Of a DNA stretch of 19,501 nt, positions 1 to 8,800 are shown in pieces. Source of the DNA: Candidatus Neomicrothrix sp. UBA825. GTDB lineage: Bacteria; Actinomycetota; Acidimicrobiia; Acidimicrobiales; UBA8592. A program made the position numbers and the translations under genes. The notes below the pieces were generated by a model that did not search any database, was not told where the DNA came from, and saw nothing but the letters and a program-made list of their open reading frames with translations. Each line of letters begins with the position of its first letter. Within the stretch, counting starts at the first letter, position 1. The stretch lies in the NCBI GenBank assembly GCA_002295705.1, contig DBHP01000005.1, positions 1-19,501 of the forward strand. The letters run 5' to 3'.

Positions 1-939
1 TAAAGGAGTCTGATCGAGAATCTTTTCCTCAATGAGTTGTCCAAGCCCTGATACAAAGGTGGGATGCACGCCTACGGTAGGGGTCCTTGTGACTTTCATA
101 CCCAAAGAACGGGCATGATCCGCAGCTTCTGTATCCAAGTCAAACATCACTTCCATATGGTCAGAAATAAACCCTATGGGAGCGATGATCACAGATTCGA
201 CTCCCTGCGAGGACAAAGAGTCAAGATGGTCAACAATATCTGGTTCTAGCCATGGCACCGTAGGTGGTCCGCTACGGCTCTGAAATACGAGATCCCATTC
301 CATATCGGGAGCAACAGCATCTACCAATTGAGAGGCAAAATCTCTTAATTGCCATTGATAGGGGTTCGTTTCCAGCCATGCTGACGGAATCGAGTGGGCA
401 GTGAAAGCCAGGCGAGTTTCCCGGATAGTGTCAGTGTCAATTTCTGAGATACTGCTTTTCAAACGCTGCGCCATGGCATTAAAGAAGCCAGGGTGATTCC
501 AGAAGAGACGAATCTTTTCTACAGAAAGATCCTCAGCATTCAACCCTTCCACAGCAAGGTCAAGATCTTCTTGATACTGTCTGCAGCCAGAATATGAACC
601 AAACGCACTCGTCACTAATGCTAAAACGTTACGTTTCCCGTCGTCATAGATATTTCGGAGAGCGTCAGATATATACGGATCCCAGTTTCTGTTGCCAAAG
701 TAGACAGGCAACTCAATATTTCGGGACTCAAGTTCTTCTTCCAATGCAGTAATAAGATCCCTATTTTGTTGATTGATAGGGCTGACTCCGCCAAATACCC
801 CATACTGAGCCTGAACCTCCTCAAGGCGTTCTGCTGGGATATCTCTGCCGTTGGCTACATTACGAAGGAACGGTTCCACATCCTCCGATGCTTCAGGGCC
901 GCCAAAAGATGTTAAGAGAATGCAGTCGAACTCTGTCAT
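1..939 (-). CDS. hemH: Ferrochelatase (protoporphyrin or coproporphyrin type), C-terminus cut by window edge
   Basis: Inserts ferrous iron into a porphyrin in haem biosynthesis; the actinobacterial enzymes of this family usually act on coproporphyrin III (then called CpfC). I translated 313 residues from ATG at 939 down to base 1 with no stop, so the gene runs off the left edge. Family signatures are clear: LTSFGGPEA near the N-terminus, GSYSGCRQY (about 114-122), FTAHSIP (179-185) with the catalytic His182, FQSRSGPPTVPWLEPD (219-234), and PIGFISDHMEVMFDLD (254-269) with the conserved Glu263. The start overlaps the stop of the upstream nei-like gene as ATGA, which implies translational coupling on the minus strand. 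The cysteines that bind a [2Fe-2S] cluster in some actinobacterial enzymes would lie mostly beyond the edge, so their presence cannot be judged. The family call is secure; porphyrin specificity is inferred. Confidence 0.95.
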   Translation of the reverse strand, partial: MTEFDCILLTSFGGPEASEDVEPFLRNVANGRDIPAERLEEVQAQYGVFGGVSPINQQNRDLITALEEELESRNIELPVYFGNRNWDPYISDALRNIYDDGKRNVLALVTSAFGSYSGCRQYQEDLDLAVEGLNAEDLSVEKIRLFWNHPGFFNAMAQRLKSSISEIDTDTIRETRLAFTAHSIPSAWLETNPYQWQLRDFASQLVDAVAPDMEWDLVFQSRSGPPTVPWLEPDIVDHLDSLSSQGVESVIIAPIGFISDHMEVMFDLDTEAADHARSLGMKVTRTPTVGVHPTFVSGLGQLIEEKILDQTPL

Positions 940-1739
940 ATTCTCTTTTGGCAATTGGGGCAATGCCAAATTGACCGTCCAGCAAGTTTTGATATAACGA
1001 TTTCGTCCGGACAGCGGCGGCAATCTAGCCCCGCTCTTTTATATGCGTATAGAGAATTGTTTCGTTTTTTGTTTTTTGCTTTGATAGTGCCTTTGTCCTC
1101 ATCCTGAATCGTTACTATTCTGTTGAGCTTTTTGCCCCTTCTAAGCAGATCAACAGTCCATTCCCACAATTCTTCAGCTTGATCATCACGAATTTTATTA
1201 CATGGTGTTTCAGGGTGAATTCCGCAAAGAAACAATAGTTCAGCGCGATAGACGTTCCCGATGCCGGCAAGTAGGTTCTGGTCTAGCAAAGCAGCTCCGA
1301 TAGGCTTTTTTGAGTCTCCGAGTCTTTTTTTAAACTTGCTTACCCCACGTAGGCCGACACGCAACGGATCTGGGCCAAGCTTATTGATAACGTCTTGGAG
1401 ATCATCTTCCGTGATTAATGCGCACGTCTGAGGTCCAGTCAAATGCCAAGCGGAGCTTTCGTGAACGAGTCGTAATCTTATAGTGTCTCTCGGAGGATCA
1501 TCTCTATTCACCTTCCGAAATTTACCAATAAGGCCCAGATGGACATGAAGGATATTCCCATTTTCCCAATGGCAAAAGAGATGTTTCCCCCACGCCTCAG
1601 ACTTAATCATCTTAATGCCGTTTAATAAAGCAGCACTTTCGGAGAATCGACCTTGGGGAGACGTAGCTTCTACGCTTTTGCTGACGAAATCTTTCCGTAA
1701 GTCAGCAGCTAATCGGTGGATCGTGTGTCCTTCAGGCAC
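936..1739 (-). CDS. nei: Fpg/Nei-family DNA glycosylase (endonuclease VIII-like)
   Basis: Base-excision repair glycosylase/AP lyase that removes oxidised bases. The start is GTG at 1739, giving 267 residues. Fpg/Nei enzymes use the Pro exposed after Met removal as nucleophile, and only this start gives (M)PEGHTIHRL. The longer TTG start at 1763 would bury that Pro behind nine residues. Other hallmarks are Glu3, Lys52 in WGKHLF, the helix-two-turn-helix LLDQNLLAGIGNVYR (about 151-165), and a C-terminal zinc finger with Cys240, Cys243, Cys260 and Cys263. PEGHTIHR at the N-terminus points to the Nei branch rather than Fpg. No Shine-Dalgarno precedes the GTG, but a TACCGT hexamer ends seven bases upstream, as expected for a leaderless message. 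The gene is followed by ferrochelatase with a 4-base overlap. The lesion preference is not readable from sequence. Confidence 0.93.
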   Translation of the reverse strand: MPEGHTIHRLAADLRKDFVSKSVEATSPQGRFSESAALLNGIKMIKSEAWGKHLFCHWENGNILHVHLGLIGKFRKVNRDDPPRDTIRLRLVHESSAWHLTGPQTCALITEDDLQDVINKLGPDPLRVGLRGVSKFKKRLGDSKKPIGAALLDQNLLAGIGNVYRAELLFLCGIHPETPCNKIRDDQAEELWEWTVDLLRRGKKLNRIVTIQDEDKGTIKAKNKKRNNSLYAYKRAGLDCRRCPDEIVISKLAGRSIWHCPNCQKRI

Positions 1740-1746
1740 AATCCGA

Positions 1747-1752
1747 ACGGTA
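1747..1752 (-). promoter_or_regulatory. Candidate -10 element (TACCGT) for leaderless nei mRNA
   Basis: On the minus strand TACCGT is followed by seven bases and then the GTG start of nei. This matches the TAnnnT actinobacterial -10 pattern with transcription beginning at the start codon. No convincing -35 box is visible. The 1740-1898 gap separates divergent units; the rest of it shows no clear terminator, RNA or small gene. Confidence 0.4.
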
Positions 1753-1898
1753 GCGTCTAACAACGAAAGTTGCTACAGAAATCTTGAACTTCGAGACCTT
1801 TTGCGATGCTTCCAAAGTGTTTTATCGTTTCACTATCTCTACTTGTGCAGTAAACTAACAGCGCCTAAGACCCGGGCTTGGGAACGAAGAGAGATTTT

Positions 1899-3833
1899 GT
1901 GAATTTACTAACCGCTGTATTCATCTGCTCCATAGTATTGATTGGTTTCACGACAACATATTCGATTCAGAGCCGACTCCCTTTTGAAGAAAGACTCATA
2001 TTCGGTGTTGTCTTGGGAGTGATTGAAGTATCCATATTAGGTTTCCTTCTTTCTTGGGCTTTCTCCGTCAGTCGGACGACCATATTTATGACTGTCGGAA
2101 TCTTACTAACCGTAAATTCTATTTTTGCTTTGCGACGGCGATCGGTTCTCATCGCAGATTATGAGAGTCTACTCATCCGTTGTAAACGTAAATGGAATGA
2201 CCCGTTAAGCCCTAAAGTACCGATCTTTCTACTTGTCTCTAGCAACTTACTAACTACGAGAATTATGCAAATTGCATATGACGGAACTGATAGCGGTGGT
2301 GTAGCGGTATCGCACCTTTCTGTTTATGGTGACTGGTCAGCTCACCTTGCCTATGCTGCATCATTTGCGTACAGCGATAATTTTCCTCCTGAGTTACCAA
2401 CAGCTGCTGGAGAGAGTTTTTCCTACCATTTCGGGATTGATTGGTTCTCCGCCATGTTTGTTCCGTTGGGACTTGATATCTTTTCCGCCATGCAAATATC
2501 GACCGTGCTTCTCGGCTCGGTTCTGCCCCCAATTCTATACTTTGGGTACAAAAGGTTTGTTTCAAATAACCGTGCAGCAGTATTTGCGCTCCTAATATTT
2601 CTCTTATCAGGAGGGACAGCAGCGTTCTTTAGATTTCTATTTGAAGACCTCCCTAAGGAGGGGCCATCAATTCTTCTCAACTTGCCGAGAAGTTACGCAT
2701 TCGACGGCTTTGACAGAAATTGGGTGGACAACGCAGTAACTGGGTTCCTGTATCCCCAACGTCCCACTCTTATCGGATTTTCAGCGCTGGTCATTGTGAT
2801 TGTTCTACTTTGGGAAAACAGAAAAATAAAAATCTCAAGCACCTACGTATTCGCAGGAATTCTTGTTGGCGCCTTACCGGTCTTTCATATCTTTTCGTTC
2901 GGTGCCCTTCTTTTGCTGTCAACCTTTTGGGCACTAACTTCCATGAAAAAATATTGGTTGCATTTCTTTACTCCTGCGTTACTGCTAGGGGTTCCGGTTT
3001 TAGTTTGGCAATGGCCAGACCGAGACGGAAGATCTTGGCATCAGCTTTGGGTATTAGGTAAATCCTCTTGGAACCTCAACGTCATTGATTTTCTGTGGTT
3101 CTGGCTACTCAATACCGGTCTAGTTATCCCAATCGCTGCTTTGGGTATAGTTCGCTCATCACGCGAGATCAAACGATTTGCCATTCCTATTTTCGCGTTT
3201 CTAATAATTCCAAATATTGCAATCTGGCACTTTTGGATAGGGAATAATGCCAAATATGTCATACTATTCCTACTCCTTTCCGCACCATTTATTGGAGAAC
3301 AGGTCGAGCTACTCTTCAAATCAGGAGGACTGCGCAAATCACTCTCAGTAGCATTACTAATTTCTCTCCTTTTCACTGGCACTTTGGATGTATGGAGGGC
3401 AATGGATAAAACAACGGGCCCTTACCCTGTTGAGTACCTGACCGGATCTGATGTGCTCGTAGGGGAATGGATTCTTAAAAACACTCCCTCAGACGCCACG
3501 TTCGCAAGCGCAAATACCAACACGCATCCTGTACGAGTACTCACGGGAAGAAGCGTCGTCTCGGGCTCACCGGGGCGATTAAACGACCTTGGAATCAATT
3601 GGTACTCAAGAGATCAAGACTTGCGATCCATATATCAATTGCAAGAGGGTTATGGTCAGCTACTCGCACGGTATCAGGTTACGCATGTCGTTCTTGGACC
3701 ATTAGAAAAGCTTCACTATGGACTACCACCAAACTATGAGCTACAGATAGGGGAGGAGTTAATTCTTCACGGAGCGCAACTAGTCTATGATCGTGCAAAC
3801 TATCAGGTATACGATGTGCAGGACATGCAATGA
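1899..3833 (+). CDS. Polytopic GT-C-like membrane protein, distant relative of DUF2298/YYY proteins
   Basis: An integral membrane protein of about 644 residues with many hydrophobic helices and a soluble C-terminal part (about the last 150 residues). It is probably a GT-C-type glycosyltransferase or related lipid-linked-sugar protein in the cytoplasmic membrane. After the third or fourth helix lies GDWSAHLAY, with an Asp (about 145) placed like the first-loop acidic residue of GT-C enzymes. Next come DNFPPELPTAAG (about 160-171) and SYHFG (175-179). These resemble ENLPPYDPWFAG and NYYYFG in the large DUF2298 protein at 5783-10483. The C-terminal half has EWILKNTPSDATFASANTNT, typical of soluble tails of such membrane proteins. 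The start is uncertain. I prefer GTG at 1899, preceded by GAAGAGAG; an in-frame TTG lies at 1878. The stop overlaps the next gene as ATGA, so the two are almost certainly co-translated. Substrate unknown. Confidence 0.8.
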   Translation: MNLLTAVFICSIVLIGFTTTYSIQSRLPFEERLIFGVVLGVIEVSILGFLLSWAFSVSRTTIFMTVGILLTVNSIFALRRRSVLIADYESLLIRCKRKWNDPLSPKVPIFLLVSSNLLTTRIMQIAYDGTDSGGVAVSHLSVYGDWSAHLAYAASFAYSDNFPPELPTAAGESFSYHFGIDWFSAMFVPLGLDIFSAMQISTVLLGSVLPPILYFGYKRFVSNNRAAVFALLIFLLSGGTAAFFRFLFEDLPKEGPSILLNLPRSYAFDGFDRNWVDNAVTGFLYPQRPTLIGFSALVIVIVLLWENRKIKISSTYVFAGILVGALPVFHIFSFGALLLLSTFWALTSMKKYWLHFFTPALLLGVPVLVWQWPDRDGRSWHQLWVLGKSSWNLNVIDFLWFWLLNTGLVIPIAALGIVRSSREIKRFAIPIFAFLIIPNIAIWHFWIGNNAKYVILFLLLSAPFIGEQVELLFKSGGLRKSLSVALLISLLFTGTLDVWRAMDKTTGPYPVEYLTGSDVLVGEWILKNTPSDATFASANTNTHPVRVLTGRSVVSGSPGRLNDLGINWYSRDQDLRSIYQLQEGYGQLLARYQVTHVVLGPLEKLHYGLPPNYELQIGEELILHGAQLVYDRANYQVYDVQDMQ

Positions 3834-5809
3834 TAACTCAACGCTCAGAGAGACTTAAAACAGCCACTCAGCAGGTCAAGAGAGTTACTTCTCCATTAAG
3901 CATCATCGTGATTCTAGTAATCGTCGCTTTAACGTTGCGGCTGTTATCTCTAGGTGAAAGACCATTCCATCATGATGAAAGTCTTGATGCATGGTTCTCA
4001 CTTCGATTCCTCAACGGAGAATACAATGGTTACGACCCCGTTTACCATGGGCCATTGCGGTTCTATCTGACCGCAGCAATATTCTGGGTATTTGGAGTCG
4101 CAGATATCACAGCACGACTCTTGGCAGCAATAGCTGGCTTCATATTAGTTTTCGCCCCATTGCTCTGGAGAAAACACTTAGGCATCGTGGGAACCATAGG
4201 GGCGATGACACTAATCTCCGTTAGCCCAACGATGGTTTACTTTTCGCGCTTTGGACGAGAGGATTCGCTTTTTCTTCTACTCACAACGAGTTTCGTAATT
4301 CTCTTCATCGCATTTTTAGTAAATCCTCAAGGGTGGCATCCCACTGCGCTCCTCACAACAATTGTTCTCAGCATGGCTATAAAAGAATCTATTCTTCTTG
4401 TGATCTTCCTTTTCGGTGTCCTCACCCTTTTCCTCGCCCTCCAAGAAAGCCTTTCACGCATCAAACAAGGAACACTAGAACGATTTCCGTTACTAAGTTC
4501 ACTGCTCATTTCAGGAATCGGACTGCTCTCACTGACACTCATATTGATCTGGGTAGGTGACAGTGGAGGTAACGAGACCATAATCAAAATAGCTTGTTAC
4601 TGTGGATTACTGCTGCTGGTAATCGTAGGGATAAGAGTTTTCTCAACAACTGAAAAGGATCATCAACCAGAAATTTCCATAATAAAGTCGCTTCGAGAAC
4701 CGAATCTAAAGCAATGGAGTATTTCACTCGTTATCGCCAGCATCACATTCATTGCATTATTCTCACAATTATTCACCAACTTTTCCGGACCCAATACAAC
4801 AAGCGCACCGTATGGTGCGCTCCGTAACGGTCTCACCGCAGGATTTCAATATTGGTCAAACCAACAAAGCACAGGAGCACGAGGAGACTCACGCTGGCAT
4901 TACTATCTCTCAATGTTGATCGCATACGAATGGGTCATACTATTCATTGCTTTGTTCGGGATCTGGAAAATTATTCAACAACCCACGCTCTTCAATCAAA
5001 CAATCATGTGGTGGGCTCTAGGCGGACTCATTGTCTACTCCTGGGCAGCAGAACGCATGCCCTGGCTCATCATCCATATTCTCTTACCCATCATCATCAT
5101 CGCAGGACTAGGCATTCAGCACATATGGGAAACAGTTTCCACGCAGAAGAAAAGAAAACAAATCGCATGTTCAGTAGCATTAGTTCTTTTAATTTTCGTA
5201 GCTTTCCAATCCATTAAAACTAACTTCGACGGTCCCGGTGAACCAAATGAGCTGCTGGTTCAAGCGGGACAAGCAACACCTGAAGTCATTGCATGGACCA
5301 ATCAGATCCACGAACTCAATAGGGTGTTCTATGCAGAAAACGGAAAACACCTATCAGTTCAAATAGATAGTGATATCTACTGGCCATACGGGTGGTACCT
5401 TCGAGACTTCCCGACATCCACATATGCAACTATCACTACCGGAAACACGGCAACCCTAGCAGCATCTCCAGACATTATTTTTCTACCCCAATGGGACAGG
5501 AACCTCGCGCAAAACTTAGTAGATGATTACGCTATCTTTCCTTACAACCATCGATGGTGGTGGGTTCCCCAATACGACGCCGGGTTTTCAAGTATCGCAG
5601 ATACTCAAACCTTGCTAATCAACTGGGGGCAATGGATTTGGAATCGAACACCCTGGCAGAACATTCAAGGTAGCCCAGACGGATGCCCATCAGCGCTGGC
5701 CGGAAATGTCTACATGAAAGAATCTGTTTTGTCGATGGCACAGAAAAAGGAAGTTTGGAACAGCCCACATCTCACTCCATCACTAATTCAAGGAGGCAGC
5801 CTCTGTTAA
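3830..5809 (+). CDS. TIGR03663-family membrane protein (Agl23-like, GT-C superfamily)
   Basis: A 659-residue membrane protein. After a short Lys/Arg-rich cytoplasmic N-terminus and one helix comes GERPFHHDESLDAWF, with the acidic HHDE motif at 47-50. It is followed by YDPVYHGPLRFYLTAAIFWVFG (from 68) and ARLLAAIAG. This loop pattern is characteristic of TIGR03663, a sporadic family named for flippase-associated Agl23 in protein databases. Family members are usually found in genomes that also carry TIGR03662 (DUF2298/YYY) proteins, often nearby, which is exactly the arrangement here. About ten further hydrophobic segments precede a soluble Trp-rich C-terminal domain (about 470-659). The gene starts within the stop of the upstream GT-C-like gene (ATGA). 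Its 3' end overlaps the convergent 1566-residue gene by 27 bases. The family call is from remembered signatures; the enzymatic reaction is not established. Confidence 0.85.
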   Translation: MITQRSERLKTATQQVKRVTSPLSIIVILVIVALTLRLLSLGERPFHHDESLDAWFSLRFLNGEYNGYDPVYHGPLRFYLTAAIFWVFGVADITARLLAAIAGFILVFAPLLWRKHLGIVGTIGAMTLISVSPTMVYFSRFGREDSLFLLLTTSFVILFIAFLVNPQGWHPTALLTTIVLSMAIKESILLVIFLFGVLTLFLALQESLSRIKQGTLERFPLLSSLLISGIGLLSLTLILIWVGDSGGNETIIKIACYCGLLLLVIVGIRVFSTTEKDHQPEISIIKSLREPNLKQWSISLVIASITFIALFSQLFTNFSGPNTTSAPYGALRNGLTAGFQYWSNQQSTGARGDSRWHYYLSMLIAYEWVILFIALFGIWKIIQQPTLFNQTIMWWALGGLIVYSWAAERMPWLIIHILLPIIIIAGLGIQHIWETVSTQKKRKQIACSVALVLLIFVAFQSIKTNFDGPGEPNELLVQAGQATPEVIAWTNQIHELNRVFYAENGKHLSVQIDSDIYWPYGWYLRDFPTSTYATITTGNTATLAASPDIIFLPQWDRNLAQNLVDDYAIFPYNHRWWWVPQYDAGFSSIADTQTLLINWGQWIWNRTPWQNIQGSPDGCPSALAGNVYMKESVLSMAQKKEVWNSPHLTPSLIQGGSLC

Positions 5810-8800
5810 CTCCCAAAGAATATATTCATCCACACGGTAAATGCTGTTTAAATCGTCACTAAAAACACGACGAATACCAGGATGTTCACCTAAATAATTC
5901 AATGCATCTGGCGAAACAAAGCGACGCTCCTGCACCCCTACAATAATGTAACTAACACCATATGAAAGAAGGAAATCGGTCATATAATCATGATCCTTCA
6001 GCGTATAAAAGTTCTGAACCTCAAATTTTCGTTGGCTGATCATATCCTGATAATCGGTTCTTTGCTGGCGCTGATGCGACGACCAACCCAAAATAGAGGG
6101 GAGTCCCGTGTGGACCGCAATTCTGGAATTCCAATCATAACTATTACCTGCCCATTCAACGATTGTCGGACTTCCGGAAACAGATGACCTGAGCCAATTA
6201 ATAAGTTCTAAATCTTCTCCTATCCGAACTATCGAAGGTTCCGCATCCAATCCATTATCGTAACGAGCAAATGCAGGCTGAGCAGACAGATAACTAAGCC
6301 CATTTAAAGTCTTCAAATCCTTTGAAAAACGTGTATCTAACCGCGGTCCAATTGAAGAAAAGGGATAAACAAGCACAATTATGAGCCCCATAATAAGACT
6401 AAACGACCAAAGACTCACAAATGACAAACGTCGAGAAGTTACTTGATTCCCTCCTTCTGCTCGAATACTTTGGCAAATAATCTTAATCGATAATGCAGAT
6501 GCTAAAGCTAGTAACGTCCAGCCTTGCAACCAGAATTTGAAAACAGTATTCATTCTCTCAACATCGTTACTAACGACAAATATTTCCGGACCCGCCAAAA
6601 TCGCGAATCCCAATGCCCACAAACAAAAAGCACTGATCTTTTGAACAGACCTAGCACCCAACATCTCCAAAACCAGAAGATGCACCGACACTGCCGCCCC
6701 AAAGGCTGACAAGGCAAGCGCCCACCCAATCAATAGGCCCAAAGAAAATGAAATTAATGCATAAATAATAAATAACCAGAAATTCAATACGTCACGTCTA
6801 TTGTGAAAATTCTGGACACGAAAAATACTCTGCAAGGATCTTCCTCTGAGTCTTTGGTGCGCCTCACGACAAACAAACGCCAAAGCTATAAAGAGAAACA
6901 CACCCCAATGCGATAGGAAATCACTAAACGGCGACACCCAACTTGTTCGCCTCAAACCCAGATCAAATGTTTCGCGAGCGTCATCGTATGGAATTACGAT
7001 AATCAGAAAGGTTAGGAGAAAGACAAATAAATGCCGAACAAATATTAGTGACCTTAACCGAAACTCATCGGAGGCAAAGATACTTACTCCAGTCGTCAAA
7101 GCAAAGATGGTAGAAATTGCAGTGACCCACCCCAAACCTGAACCGAATGCGCCCAAGGCTACGGATAAACTTGCAACTAGCCAAAGAATAGATTCACCAA
7201 GATGACTATTGTGAACAGAAAAAATCACCTTCACTTGAAAACTTGCGCTACCAAACACAAATGCAATTAATGCGATCAAACATAACGTTGGCATGTCCCA
7301 CGTATTTGTCATCTTGGAAATCGCTAGTGTGAGACCAAGCATTGCAGCAAGGACTACCGAATGCGTGAATCTACCTCCCTGACAACTGAAAACGTAGGCC
7401 ATAGATAAAGCAATAAGCAACGTAAAGATCGGCATCCCCATTAGATGAGGATGAAGATCACCGAAGAGGAAGGTAAAGAAAGGGAACTCAGTGATATCAA
7501 AGTTTCCAGTATTCACACGACTAGGACCCCACCAATCATACGAAGGTAGGGGAGTTCCTTGAAGCCACGCGACAAATCCGCCAAGGAATTCTAAACAATC
7601 TCCCACCACAGGCCAGCCAGATAATAAATTCCATTTATCTACCGCTCTGAATTGCTCGTGATAACGACGAACCCCATCGAAAGTTCCAGCTATGGCAAAA
7701 AGAAAAGACGCTAAGAGCCCCGTTCTGATAGCACCACCAAGGACTGACGGCTTAGACGAAGTTCTCTCTTTGGTGAAAGATACTAAGTTCACGACAATAG
7801 TAAGGACGCCAAGCACAGCTAAAGAAACGTAAGTTGCTAATCCGAACTGGAAAACAAATTCAGGTTGCAAACCCAAAGCAACCATTGGAACAGCCAACAA
7901 AAACCATCCAAAGTAGTAGTAATTCATCACCCCACCTGCGAACCAAGGATCGTAAGGTGGAAGATTTTCACTCCTTCCTATTGCAGTTAGGTAACCCAAC
8001 TCCATGGGTTTTTCACCCCCACGGAACGCATCCCACATATCAGGATTAAAGAATCTCAACGCAAGAACAGCGAAAAAAACTCCTGCAAAAGTAATCTCAA
8101 CGGTCACCCATGTTCTTTTTTCATGCAGAAAGAAGTTTTTGATGATAGAGCGATTACGGGACAACTGCCACAAACAAGTAGCCAACAGAATCAACAATGA
8201 TGCAACAACGGTGAATTTTGAAAAATTGACCACATCCCACGCAACTAGAACCCATGTGATCATCCCTATCGCAATAAACCCGAAAACTTTACTCAACCCA
8301 TACCCACGATCAGGCAACGACTGACAAAGCTGAAGAGTAGATGGTAAAACGAGTAGCGCAGAGATTTGCAACCAGAGAAACCACCATAACCACCCAAATG
8401 AACCAGTAAAGATGCCTGATGCGAACCGTTCGTCGAACGTATCTCCGCTTTGCATAGAGCGATATTGAGACGGTTGCAAGAGTAACGCATTCGAGACACC
8501 TTCTCTTGGGAGCAAATTCGGAGCATTAGCCGCCGCAAATGGATTCAGAATTCGACGAGCTTTCTCTACATCCCAATCATCTGACTTCTCCCAAATCGTA
8601 ACAGCAGGGTGATCGTAAACAGAGAATGTTTCTTCAGACCCCCATGAGGGAAAATCAAAACCCAGTAACGAAGGCTTATTCTCAAATGAAGCAATCTTAG
8701 AAAAACCTAACTGTTCATTAAATAATGCTTCGTAATAAGCGACTGTAGAGGGGTATTCAGCAGGCATTCGAGGAATAGAGTCATACAGCCTATTGCTCGA

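Noticed and set aside
2263..2680. Overlapping open frames on both strands inside the first GT-C gene
   Set aside because: They have no recognisable domains, no ribosome sites, and are shadows of a gene whose own frame shows clear membrane helices and motifs.
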